Shown: positions 1 to 4,879, counted from the first letter of the stretch. The stretch is DNA of 5,265 nt from JBGLNJ01 sp964353405 (GCA_964353405.1 CAYGWJ010000321.1:1-5265), one strand, 5' to 3'. The notes: generated by a model from the sequence alone, not told the origin. Numbers and translations: made by a program.

Positions 1-42
1 AAGAACGCTCCTACCCAGAAACTCGATGTCATTGCGAGAATT

Positions 43-64
43 CATATCGCCGGGTGGCGATATG
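43..64. repeat. Perfect 9-bp hairpin CATATCGCC-GGGT-GGCGATATG
   Basis: Left arm 43-51, loop GGGT 52-55, right arm 56-64, no mismatch. It follows a TGTCATTGCGAG end (27-38) and lies inside the repeat mosaic. No T-tract follows, so it is not a normal intrinsic terminator. Most likely it is an internal part of a palindromic mobile repeat. Confidence 0.6.
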
Positions 65-90
65 CCAGGGTAGAGAAACTCGCGCCATAG

Positions 91-188
91 TGTCATTCTG
101 AGGCCGAAGGCCGAAGAATCTCTGCCTTGCGAGGTAGAGACCCTTCACTGCGTTCAGAGCTTGCCCTGAGCATCGCGAAGGGGTGACA
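91..188. repeat. TGTCATTCTGAG...GGGTGACA repeat module
   Basis: The module starts TGTCATTCTGAG (91-102), continues with a doubled GGCCGAA unit and GAATCTC, and ends GGGTGACA (181-188). It contains a long imperfect hairpin: CCCTTC (141-146) pairs with GAAGGG (177-182), and TCAG-A-GC (154-160) pairs with GC-C-CTGA (163-169) around a TT loop with one A/C mismatch. This is a typical interspersed-repeat architecture with no coding content. Confidence 0.6.
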
Positions 189-215
189 GATGTGAGTTTC
201 TGGGTAGCGCTTTTT

Positions 216-280
216 GCGAAGCAATCTCCTGTTGCGGTAATGAGATTGCTTCGTCGCCAAGAACGCTCCTCGCGATGACA
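216..280. repeat. GAAGCAATCTC-type palindromic repeat copy
   Basis: CGAAGCAATCTC (217-228) and GAGATTGCTTCG (242-253) form a perfect 12-bp inverted repeat around a 13-nt loop. The unit ends CTCGCGATGACA (269-280), which is the reverse complement, with one mismatch, of TGTCATTGCGAG at 27-38. It therefore looks like a reverse-oriented copy of the same repeat family, lying 40 bp before the first gene. Confidence 0.65.
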
Positions 281-320
281 GAGGCAACTACCAGGGCGAA
301 GCAGTTACGAGGAAGGCGGT

Positions 321-647
321 ATGGGCAGGACATTTGCATTGACGGGCCGTTGCGGGCCGATTGTGCTGCGTTTCGAACTGGCGCTGACCAAATCCGGCGG
401 ACATGCTCTGCGTTCGTTCGATCTGCAAAGCGCCCGCGCGTCAAGCAACTGCGACTGCCCGTGTCCCCATCATCACACCACGGATTGCACCTGCCAATAT
501 GTAATCTTGATTGTCTATACGGCGCAGACCCCTCTGCCACGCGCAGTCATTTTGCACGAATTCGAGGGCGTGACTCGCGTGACACTGGACGACCCGGAAG
601 GGGTGTTGACAGGTCTGCTCCTGGAACATGCGACGGAGGCAGTATGA
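321..647 (+). CDS. Small Cys/His-rich protein of unknown function, putative metal-binding
   Basis: I do not recognise a family. The 108-residue product has no signal peptide or clear membrane segment. Its centre is a dense cluster, C44-x-C46-x-C48-P-HHH(50-52)-x3-C56-x-C58, followed by a hydrophobic strand (VILIVY) and an acidic C-terminal part ending in a likely helix (LTGLLLEHATEAV). Five Cys and three His within 15 residues suggest metal binding, probably Zn or Cu, or a thiol switch; this is inference. The frame looks genuine: GAGGAAGG (309-316) lies 4 nt before the ATG, and its TGA overlaps the next ATG (ATGA, 644-647), so it should be translationally coupled to the PCYCGC lipoprotein. 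Without a signal it would act in the cytoplasm, perhaps as a chaperone or sensor for the metal proteins downstream. Confidence 0.6.
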   Translation: MGRTFALTGRCGPIVLRFELALTKSGGHALRSFDLQSARASSNCDCPCPHHHTTDCTCQYVILIVYTAQTPLPRAVILHEFEGVTRVTLDDPEGVLTGLLLEHATEAV

Positions 648-1078
648 AACGAGTACGGGTGTTGTTCGTGTTATTGGCCGTGGCGCTTTCGGCGTGCAGC
701 TCGACGGCGCAGCCTGGCGTGGCAGAAAAGTCGGCGGTCAAGATGGCGCCGATTTCGCAGATGCCGGCAGAGGTTCGCCAGGCCCCGGCCACCGTGCGCG
801 AGGCATATCAATTTGCCGTCGCCAACCCGCACGTTCTGGAACAGGTCCCCTGCTACTGCGGCTGCGGCTCGATCGGACACAAGAGCAACCTGGACTGCTA
901 CATCCAAGAGTGGAAGCCGGACGGCAGCGTCAAGTTTGACGATCACGCCCTGGGTTGCAGTCTGTGCGTAGATATTGCGCGCGATTCGATGCGCATGACG
1001 GGCGAAGGCAAATCGCTCGAAGAGATTCGCGCGGCAATTGTGTCGTCGTATAGCCAGTTCGGGCCGCCCAACCAATGA
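644..1078 (+). CDS. PCYCGC-motif lipoprotein
   Basis: The 144-residue product begins with a lipoprotein signal peptide: basic MKRVRV, a hydrophobic core, then lipobox L15-S-A-C18, so it should be lipid-anchored on the outer face of the cytoplasmic membrane. After a linker comes the signature P69-C-Y-C-G-C74-G, followed by C85 and the pair C105-S-L-C108. This matches the PCYCGC family (Pfam domain named after the motif), whose biochemical role is not established; the six Cys suggest metal binding or thiol redox. The start at 644 is chosen because it has GGAGG (635-639), gives a perfect signal peptide, and overlaps the upstream TGA by 4 nt; the frame is open further upstream to 275, but that translation looks non-coding. 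Its stop overlaps the next ATG (ATGA, 1075-1078). Context suggests copper delivery or redox upkeep for the CuA proteins. Confidence 0.88.
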   Translation: MKRVRVLFVLLAVALSACSSTAQPGVAEKSAVKMAPISQMPAEVRQAPATVREAYQFAVANPHVLEQVPCYCGCGSIGHKSNLDCYIQEWKPDGSVKFDDHALGCSLCVDIARDSMRMTGEGKSLEEIRAAIVSSYSQFGPPNQ

Positions 1079-1545
1079 TGGCAGATTTTAGATTTCGGAT
1101 TTCGGATTATCGCGCGCAAGTCGCGGCGGTGACGGGATTGCTGGCTTTGCTGGCGCTGATCATGCCAGCGCCGCTGACGTCTGCCGCGCCGCAAGAGCGC
1201 CCTATCCGGGTAAACGCGCGCATGTTCGCGTTCGAGCCGGGCAGGCTGCGCGTAAATCGCGGTGACACTGTCGTGCTGACGGTCGAGTCGGAAGACGTGG
1301 TGCACGGCCTGTACGTGGATGGCTACGGCGTCAACGTGCAAGTAGAACCAGGACAGAGTGCCCAGGTGCGCTTTGTGGCCGACCGCCCCGGCAAATTCAA
1401 ATTCCGCTGCTCCATCAGTTGCGGCAACCTGCATCCCTTCATGATCGGCGAGCTGGTTGTAGAGCCGAACGTGCCCTTCTGGCGCGCCGTGGCTGCTTTG
1501 CTCATTGCCAGTGTGGGCGCGACGGTCGCATTCTGGCAGTCTTGA
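1075..1545 (+). CDS. Membrane-anchored CuA-type cupredoxin
   Basis: A 156-residue protein with an N-terminal hydrophobic segment (about 17-37, either a signal peptide ending near TSAAPQ or an anchor), a cupredoxin domain (about 43-130) and a C-terminal hydrophobic helix (about 135-153). The CuA ligands are complete: H77, then C112-SIS-C116-GNL-H120-PF-M123, the C-x3-C-x3-H-x2-M pattern of cytochrome oxidase subunit II and N2O reductase. The usual Glu of the COX2 C-S-E-I-C loop is Ile here; that position ligates through its backbone carbonyl, so the site can still form. It lacks the COX2 transmembrane hairpin and is too short to be subunit II. It should accept or pass single electrons outside the cytoplasm. 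The start overlaps the previous stop (ATGA); a second ATG follows at 1078 and a GTG at 1129 is possible. Codons 4-13 are built from heptanucleotide repeats. Confidence 0.85.
   Translation: MMADFRFRISDYRAQVAAVTGLLALLALIMPAPLTSAAPQERPIRVNARMFAFEPGRLRVNRGDTVVLTVESEDVVHGLYVDGYGVNVQVEPGQSAQVRFVADRPGKFKFRCSISCGNLHPFMIGELVVEPNVPFWRAVAALLIASVGATVAFWQS
1084..1111 (+). repeat. Heptanucleotide repeat GATTTYR inside a gene start
   Basis: Four consecutive 7-mers: GATTTTA, GATTTCG, GATTTCG, GATTATC. They encode part of the poorly constrained N-terminal region of the CuA cupredoxin, before the hydrophobic segment. Because seven is not a multiple of three, gain or loss of one unit would shift the frame. Confidence 0.6.
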
Positions 1546-1595
1546 TGAAGGATGAAATTCGCCCTGGGTCGTTCGTCTTTAGTCATTCGTCACGC
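1544..1595 (+). repeat. Heptanucleotide repeats in the 68-bp intergenic gap
   Basis: Starting at the stop codon of the CuA cupredoxin gene there are two units, GATGAAG (1544-1550) and GATGAAA (1551-1557). After a 10-nt gap come four GTC-initial units at 1568-1595: GTCGTTC, GTCTTTA, GTCATTC, GTCACGC. This 7-nt phasing occupies most of the only sizeable gap between genes in the first half of the row. No hairpin terminator or promoter is apparent there. Confidence 0.6.
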
Positions 1596-1613
1596 AAGGT
1601 CAGAGGTTAAAAG

Positions 1614-2981
1614 TTGAGATTCGAGCTGACCCGTCTCCCCATCGTCAAGCGCCTGCTCAAGAGCCGCTGGCTGCAATGGAGCATGATGGCGATGACACTG
1701 CCATTCATCGTGCTGGCCATCATGAGCGGCTTGTTCGGCACGCCGGCTGGCAGCCGCAACTTTGGCATCATTTTTGTGTGGATCGTGTGGTGGGGGCTGA
1801 TGATCGTGATCATGGTGCCGCTGGCCGGGCGGTTCTGGTGCAGCCTGTGTCCCATCCCCGCGCCGGGGGAATGGCTCCAGCGCCGCGCGCTCGTCCAGCC
1901 GCGCCCCGGCGGCAGACTCTACACGCTGGGCAGGAAATGGCCGCAAAAGCTGAACAACATCTGGCTGCAAAACGCCGCTTTCCTGGGCGTGGCGTTGTTT
2001 AGCGCCGTCATCTTGACCAGCCCACTCGTCAGCGCGTGGGTGCTTGCATCCTTTGTGATCGTGGCGATTGCCACCAGCCTGGTCTTTGAGCGGCGGACGT
2101 TCTGCCGTTACCTCTGCCCGGTCGGCGGCTTTATTGGGCTGTATAGCCAGGTCGCGCCGGTCGAGGTGCGTGTCAAGAATCACGACGTCTGCGCATCGCA
2201 CAAAAACAAGACGTGCTACGTGGGCAGCGACGAAGGTTATGGTTGCCCGTGGCTGGTCTTTCCCGGCGCGCTGACCAGGAACACGTTCTGTGGGATGTGC
2301 ACCGAATGTTTCAAGACCTGCCCGCTGGATAACGTGGCGCTTTACGCGCGCCCCTTTGGTACAGACCTCTTGCAGACCAAGGGACACAAGTTGGACGAAG
2401 CCTACAAGGGCCTCATCATGTTGGCCTGTGCGATGATCTACTCGACGGTGCTGCTTGGCCCGTGGGCGTTTCTCAAAGAGACGGCGCGCGCAGTCGGCAC
2501 GCCGGGCTGGTTCGTTTACGCGGCCGTGTTCCTCACGCTCAACCTGGTCTTGGCGCCGGGCCTGTTCTACCTGTGCGTGCGATTCGGAAATCGTCTTTCT
2601 TCGGGCAGTTGGAAACTGGCCTCGTCCAGGAAAACCTTTAGCGACTATGCAGCCGTATTGGTTCCACTCGGCCTGGCCGCGTGGATGGCGTTTACGCTGT
2701 CCTTCGTACTGGTGAATTTCTCTTACGCCTGGCCTGTCCTGTCTGATCCATTCGGCTGGGGTTGGAATGTGCTCGGCACCGCCGGAATAAAGTGGACACC
2801 CTACCTGCCGGGGCTTGTGCCCTATCTTCAAACGCCCATCCTCATCGGCGGACTGGTGGCGGCCATCAGCCTGGCGCTGCGCACCGCGAGCGAGCACCAA
2901 CAGTCGCCGCGTGCGGCTTTGCCCGTGATTGCGTTTTGCTCGGCCTTTGTGCTGGTGATGCTCAAGCTCTATTTGGGGTGA
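1614..2981 (+). CDS. NosR/NapH-like polytopic membrane 4Fe-4S protein
   Basis: A 455-residue integral membrane protein with roughly nine hydrophobic segments (about 22-41, 51-71, 121-139, 142-158, 264-285, 298-321, 345-369, 403-424, 435-453). Cys motifs resemble the C-terminal half of NosR and NapH/CcoG-type polyferredoxins: C76-SL-C79-P and C164-RYL-C168-P at membrane ends, then a soluble loop with C193, C201, C211-P and a classical 4Fe-4S motif C226-GM-C229-TE-C232-FKT-C236-P. It lacks the extracytoplasmic FMN domain of full NosR (around 700 aa). The first three loop Cys could join a second, divergent cluster. The family moves electrons between the quinone pool or cytoplasmic donors and periplasmic enzymes. 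The start is TTG, chosen because AGAGG (1602-1606) sits 7 nt upstream and the product begins just before the first membrane segment. Its stop overlaps the next start (GTGA). It is probably the membrane hub of this module. Confidence 0.85.
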   Translation: MRFELTRLPIVKRLLKSRWLQWSMMAMTLPFIVLAIMSGLFGTPAGSRNFGIIFVWIVWWGLMIVIMVPLAGRFWCSLCPIPAPGEWLQRRALVQPRPGGRLYTLGRKWPQKLNNIWLQNAAFLGVALFSAVILTSPLVSAWVLASFVIVAIATSLVFERRTFCRYLCPVGGFIGLYSQVAPVEVRVKNHDVCASHKNKTCYVGSDEGYGCPWLVFPGALTRNTFCGMCTECFKTCPLDNVALYARPFGTDLLQTKGHKLDEAYKGLIMLACAMIYSTVLLGPWAFLKETARAVGTPGWFVYAAVFLTLNLVLAPGLFYLCVRFGNRLSSGSWKLASSRKTFSDYAAVLVPLGLAAWMAFTLSFVLVNFSYAWPVLSDPFGWGWNVLGTAGIKWTPYLPGLVPYLQTPILIGGLVAAISLALRTASEHQQSPRAALPVIAFCSAFVLVMLKLYLG

Positions 2982-4006
2982 TTCGAGACGTGATAAAGAA
3001 AAGTGAGCTTTTGGCGCTCGGCGTCGTCATCTGTCTCGTCGTGATTTTCCCGGCGAGCTTGCTGGGCTACCAATCGGTACGCTCATCAACGCCCGGCGTG
3101 CGGACGATTGACATCATAGCCCGGTTGCCGGACGATGGCGGTTTTACACCGGATACCATCGTCCTTAATCGCGGCGAGCGCGTGCGCCTGCGCCTGTCCG
3201 CGCCCGATGTAGTGCACGGTTTCGAGATTCCTGCGCTTGGCGTAAGTGTGCCCGAAATCTATCCCGGCCACGTGGTTGAAGTGACCTTCACGCCGGAGCA
3301 AGTGGGCAAGTTCCCGTTTGCCTGCACGCGCTGGTGCAGCGCCGGCCACTGGCGGATGCGCGGCCTGATAAAAGTGGTTGACCCGGCAGACCCTGGCGCG
3401 CTGGCGCGCTTGCCCAGGCTCGAATCACCGCTGTATCAAAAGCTTGGCCTGGATCTGGACGCGATGGTTGAACTCGATCCAGGCGTCGAGCGTTCCCTCG
3501 CTCAATTGACCCGGCCCCCCTCGGCGGAGCGAGGGCAGACCCTGCCGCCCACTTGGCCGGCCGAGCTACAACAAAGCGATTGGCTAAAAGCACACTCGCC
3601 AGCCCAAGCCTTCTTGCTTTTAAAGAGTCACAGTGATTTGGGCGACGAGCAACTGTGGGACTGGATTGCGTTCACGTGGCGTAATGCGGTGACGCAAGAA
3701 AGGTTGGCGCGCGGCGCCCAGCTCTATGCGCGCGACTGTGCCGCGTGCCACGGCGAGCAGGGTCGAGGTGACGGCCCCGCCGGGCGCGACCTGCCCGGCC
3801 TGCAAAAGATGCTGCCGAACATGAAGCGCGGTCCAGCCGATTTCACCGCCCTACGCCGCATGTCTGCGCTCAGCAACGTTTACCTGCAAGGCAAGCTTTT
3901 GCGCGGCGGCATGGGCACTGGCATGCCAGAGTTTGGGTCGCTGTACTCGGCGGATGACCAGTGGGCCGTGATCGCGTTCGTCCGCGGGTTTATGCTGAAA
4001 GACTGA
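2978..4006 (+). CDS. Membrane-anchored CuA cupredoxin-cytochrome c fusion
   Basis: A 342-residue extracytoplasmic electron carrier. An N-terminal membrane anchor (about 11-30) is followed by a cupredoxin domain (about 45-135) with a full CuA set: H80, then C116-TRW-C120-SAG-H124-WR-M127. The aromatic residue inside the C-x3-C loop recalls N2O reductase more than COX2. A linker of about 100 residues leads to a monohaem cytochrome c domain (about 243-342) with C254-AA-C257-H258 and a likely axial Met in GGMGTGMPEF (M316, or M312). COX2-cytochrome c fusions are known in caa3 oxidases, but the two-helix COX2 membrane hairpin is missing and no COX1 gene is near. The GTG at 2978 overlaps the previous TGA by 4 nt; GTG 2990, 9 nt after GGGGTG, is the alternative. 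An open frame extends upstream to 2762 but only shadows the previous gene. Confidence 0.87.
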   Translation: MIRDVIKKSELLALGVVICLVVIFPASLLGYQSVRSSTPGVRTIDIIARLPDDGGFTPDTIVLNRGERVRLRLSAPDVVHGFEIPALGVSVPEIYPGHVVEVTFTPEQVGKFPFACTRWCSAGHWRMRGLIKVVDPADPGALARLPRLESPLYQKLGLDLDAMVELDPGVERSLAQLTRPPSAERGQTLPPTWPAELQQSDWLKAHSPAQAFLLLKSHSDLGDEQLWDWIAFTWRNAVTQERLARGAQLYARDCAACHGEQGRGDGPAGRDLPGLQKMLPNMKRGPADFTALRRMSALSNVYLQGKLLRGGMGTGMPEFGSLYSADDQWAVIAFVRGFMLKD

Positions 4007-4158
4007 CGCTCGATCGCGTCAAGACCGATATAAATGAAGGCGGACAGGCCGGCGTGCGTGGCACACCCACGTTCTTTATCAACGGCCAGCCGCTCGTCGG
4101 TGCACAACCCGTCGAGGCTTTCCAGAAAGTGATTGATCAAATGCTGAAAGGACAATAA
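4000..4158 (+). pseudogene. DsbA-family oxidoreductase C-terminal remnant
   Basis: About 50 codons in one frame encode the last part of a DsbA/BdbD-type thioredoxin-fold protein: a short helix, the cis-proline loop GVRGTPTFFINGQPLVGAQP (cis-Pro in T-P-T), and the final helix AFQKVIDQMLKGQ before TAA. The family is usually around 200 residues with an active-site CxxC over 100 residues upstream; that part is absent, and the sequence immediately before is the cytochrome c gene in another frame. No ribosome binding site or sensible start is visible (a GTG at 3961 lies inside the cytochrome gene). I infer that a deletion or rearrangement removed the N-terminal three quarters and left the 3' end attached. 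A relative with an intact gene here would confirm that a DsbA-like thiol oxidase once belonged to this row. Confidence 0.7.
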
Positions 4159-4163
4159 TACGC

Positions 4164-4658
4164 ATGAGCGGAACACATCTCAAGCGCAGGGACGATAGAG
4201 CGGCGAAATCGCCCTGGCCTATTGTGGTCATGGCCGTTGGAGCTGTGATCATCGTCGCGGTCGGCTTCCTGGCCTGGCGCGGCAGCAGTTCACCCCAAAC
4301 CACCCCATCGCCTGCCAGCCCAGGCAGCGCGCGACTGAGCGTTGACCGCTCGACGATTGACTTGGGCAAGGTGCCGCTCGACGTGCCCGTTAAAGCCACG
4401 TTCAAACTCAAGAACGTGGGCGACCAACCCTTGACCATCAAGGGCGAGCCGCGCGTCGAGCTGGTCAAAGGATGTTGACCGCCTCGCGCAGTCGTCGGTT
4501 CGACGACACTCTACGCCGGGCAGGAGACGATGCTTGCGATGGAATTCGCCATGCACGCCGGGATGGAAGGCGTGCACGAGTTCCGCGTTCACGTGTTGAC
4601 CAACGATCCTGCCGAGCCGGAAAAGCTGCTCACGGTTCTCTCGGATTGGGGCAAGTGA
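4164..4658 (+). CDS. DUF1573-like membrane-anchored protein, candidate selenoprotein (in-frame UGA at 4476)
   Basis: Read through one UGA, the product is 164 residues: a basic N-terminus, one membrane anchor (about 18-36), a Pro/Ser linker, then an extracytoplasmic beta-sandwich typical of DUF1573 (LSVDRSTIDLGKVPLDVPV, F-K-L-K-N-V-G-D-x-P-L-T-I). The key site is V-K-G-C104-[UGA105]-P-P. I expect Cys-Cys-Pro-Pro in relatives (recall). After the UGA, 59 codons stay open with about 78% G/C in third positions (46 of 59 by hand count) and encode family-like M-x-F-A-M-H-x2-M-x-G-V-H-E-F and TNDPAEPEK before TGA 4656-4658. A hairpin suited to SECIS follows the UGA. Conventional calling would end the gene at 4478 (104 aa). 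AAAGGA (4147-4152) precedes the ATG by 11 nt. His/Met residues plus Cys-Sec suggest metal binding or redox. Alternatives are a nonsense mutation or a base-call error. Confidence 0.75.
4476..4507 (+). promoter_or_regulatory. Candidate bacterial SECIS element with UGA codon
   Basis: UGA lies at 4476-4478. Twelve nucleotides later GTCGTCG (4491-4497) pairs perfectly with CGACGAC (4501-4507); with the last C-G pair open, this is a 6-bp stem with the five-base apical loop GGUUC. Bacterial SECIS hairpins bound by SelB sit directly downstream of the Sec codon within the reading frame, with a small apical loop starting with G and usually containing GU, roughly 16-37 nt after the UGA. Here the loop begins 19 nt after. 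Position, stem, loop bases and codon context all fit; binding is unproven. Confidence 0.7.
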
Positions 4659-4672
4659 GACTCGAACATCCA

Positions 4673-4704
4673 GCGGCGGAGCGCCAACTCCGCCGCGAGC
4701 TTTT
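4673..4704 (+). terminator. Probable intrinsic terminator of the gene row
   Basis: GCGGCGGAG (4673-4681) and CTCCGCCGC (4688-4696) form a perfect 9-bp GC-rich stem with loop CGCCAA, 14 nt after the stop of the DUF1573-like gene. Four bases later comes TTTT (4701-4704). The T-tract is short and slightly displaced, so termination may be partial. The TTTT is also the start of the left 8-9 bp flank of the element that follows. Confidence 0.6.
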
Positions 4705-4709
4705 AAGGT

Positions 4710-4802
4710 TGGTGATTACCCACATCTTATCGGACTCCCGAACTTGTTCGGGCCTCTGCCTCAACAAGTTGAGGCCTCTACCTACTTGTGGGTAATCACC
4801 AG
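4710..4802. mobile_element. MITE-like palindromic element with direct flanks
   Basis: TGGTGATTACCCACA (4710-4724) is perfectly inverted at 4787-4801 (15 bp). The element is flanked by the direct repeat TTTTAAGGT (4701-4709 and 4803-4811), which looks like a 9-bp target-site duplication, or 8 bp if the flanking T is counted in the element. The 62-nt core contains two perfect 7-bp hairpins and a shorter third at exact 22-nt spacing. No coding capacity. It sits between the upstream terminator and the recA -35 box, so it is a non-autonomous insertion or folded palindromic repeat that spares both units. The parent transposase is not in the window. Confidence 0.65.
4737..4792. repeat. Three hairpin units at 22-nt period within the element
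   Basis: Unit 1 is CCCGAAC-TT-GTTCGGG (4737-4752) followed by CCTCTG. Unit 2 is CCTCAAC-AA-GTTGAGG (4759-4774) followed by CCTCTA; its stem extends to 8 bp with G4758-C4775. Unit 3 is CCTAC-TT-GTGGG (4781-4792), 5 bp with one G-T pair, overlapping the right terminal arm. Units 1 and 2 differ at two base pairs (C-G to T-A, G-C to C-G), both compensated. Confidence 0.6.
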
Positions 4803-4813
4803 TTTTAAGGTAC

Positions 4814-4842
4814 TTGACATTTTAGAACATCTGTGCTATCCT
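4814..4842 (+). promoter_or_regulatory. recA promoter (sigma-70-like)
   Basis: A perfect -35 TTGACA (4814-4819), a 17-nt spacer and -10 TATCCT (4837-4842), with an extended -10 TG at 4834-4835. Predicted transcription start is near 4849, giving a leader of about 30 nt before the recA ATG. It begins 3 nt after the direct-repeat flank of the MITE-like element. Confidence 0.8.
4823..4838 (+). promoter_or_regulatory. LexA (SOS) box overlapping the recA promoter
   Basis: TAGAAC-ATCT-GTGCTA is an inverted repeat with 6-bp half-sites matching at 5 of 6 pairs (G in place of T in GTTC). It fits the GAAC-N4-GTTC class bound by LexA of Gram-positive and Chloroflexi bacteria, not the CTGT-N8-ACAG box of gammaproteobacteria. 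It fills the spacer between -35 and -10, so bound LexA would block RNA polymerase and recA would be induced by DNA damage. Confidence 0.75.
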
Positions 4843-4867
4843 GCATTTAGCGTATGGATGGACACAC

Positions 4868-4873
4868 AGGAGG
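4868..4873 (+). promoter_or_regulatory. Strong ribosome binding site of recA
   Basis: AGGAGG with a 6-nt spacer to the ATG at 4880. It fixes this start over in-frame downstream Met codons such as the one in GAIMKLG. Confidence 0.85.
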
Positions 4874-4879
4874 CACACA

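Larger units (their letters stand above)
1..320. repeat. Gene-free left edge: mosaic of interspersed palindromic repeats
   Basis: No credible gene lies here; short frames on both strands are byproducts of the repeats. The stretch is built from nested modules. The 12-mer AAGAACGCTCCT occurs directly at 1-12 and 259-270. CTACCCAGAAACTC at 11-24 is perfectly inverted at 194-207 (14 bp), and a related GGGTAGAGAAACTC sits at 68-81. Modules bounded by TGTCA...TGACA are nested inside: 27-280 and 91-188. I recognise this style (TGTCATTGCGAG, TGTCATTCTGAG, GAAGCAATCTC) as a class of interspersed bacterial repeats, which is recall rather than a search. No convincing promoter for the gene at 321 is visible. 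Confidence 0.75.

Noticed and set aside
214..243. Possible promoter TTGCGA / TAATGA before the first gene
   Set aside because: Poor -35 and -10 matches with an 18-nt spacer, and the bases belong to the palindromic repeat; not supportable.
275..643. Upstream extension of the PCYCGC lipoprotein frame
   Set aside because: It would bury the signal peptide and lipobox 123 residues inside the protein and overlaps the better supported 321-647 frame; the ATG at 644 has a ribosome binding site.
1590..2900. Long minus-strand open frame of 436 codons
   Set aside because: It is antisense to the NosR-like gene; its translation is rich in Arg, Gln, His and Asp without recognisable domains, as expected from a GC-rich shadow frame.
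2762..2977. Upstream extension of the CuA-cytochrome c frame
   Set aside because: It lies wholly within the NosR-like gene, has no domain content, and would move the membrane anchor away from the N-terminus.
4476..4478. UGA as an ordinary stop or nonsense mutation
   Set aside because: Not fully excluded, but the intact family-like continuation, the Cys-UGA-Pro-Pro context and the hairpin at SECIS distance make recoding the better reading.
4740..4750. GAACTTGTTC in the element as a second LexA box
   Set aside because: The half-sites are 2 nt apart instead of the 4 nt required by GAAC-N4-GTTC; the motif is explained by the hairpin stem.
4472..4795. Separate + strand open frame after the UGA
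   Set aside because: It is in a different frame from the DUF1573-like continuation and its translation is Arg-rich without family features; the continuation in the frame of 4164 is the meaningful one.
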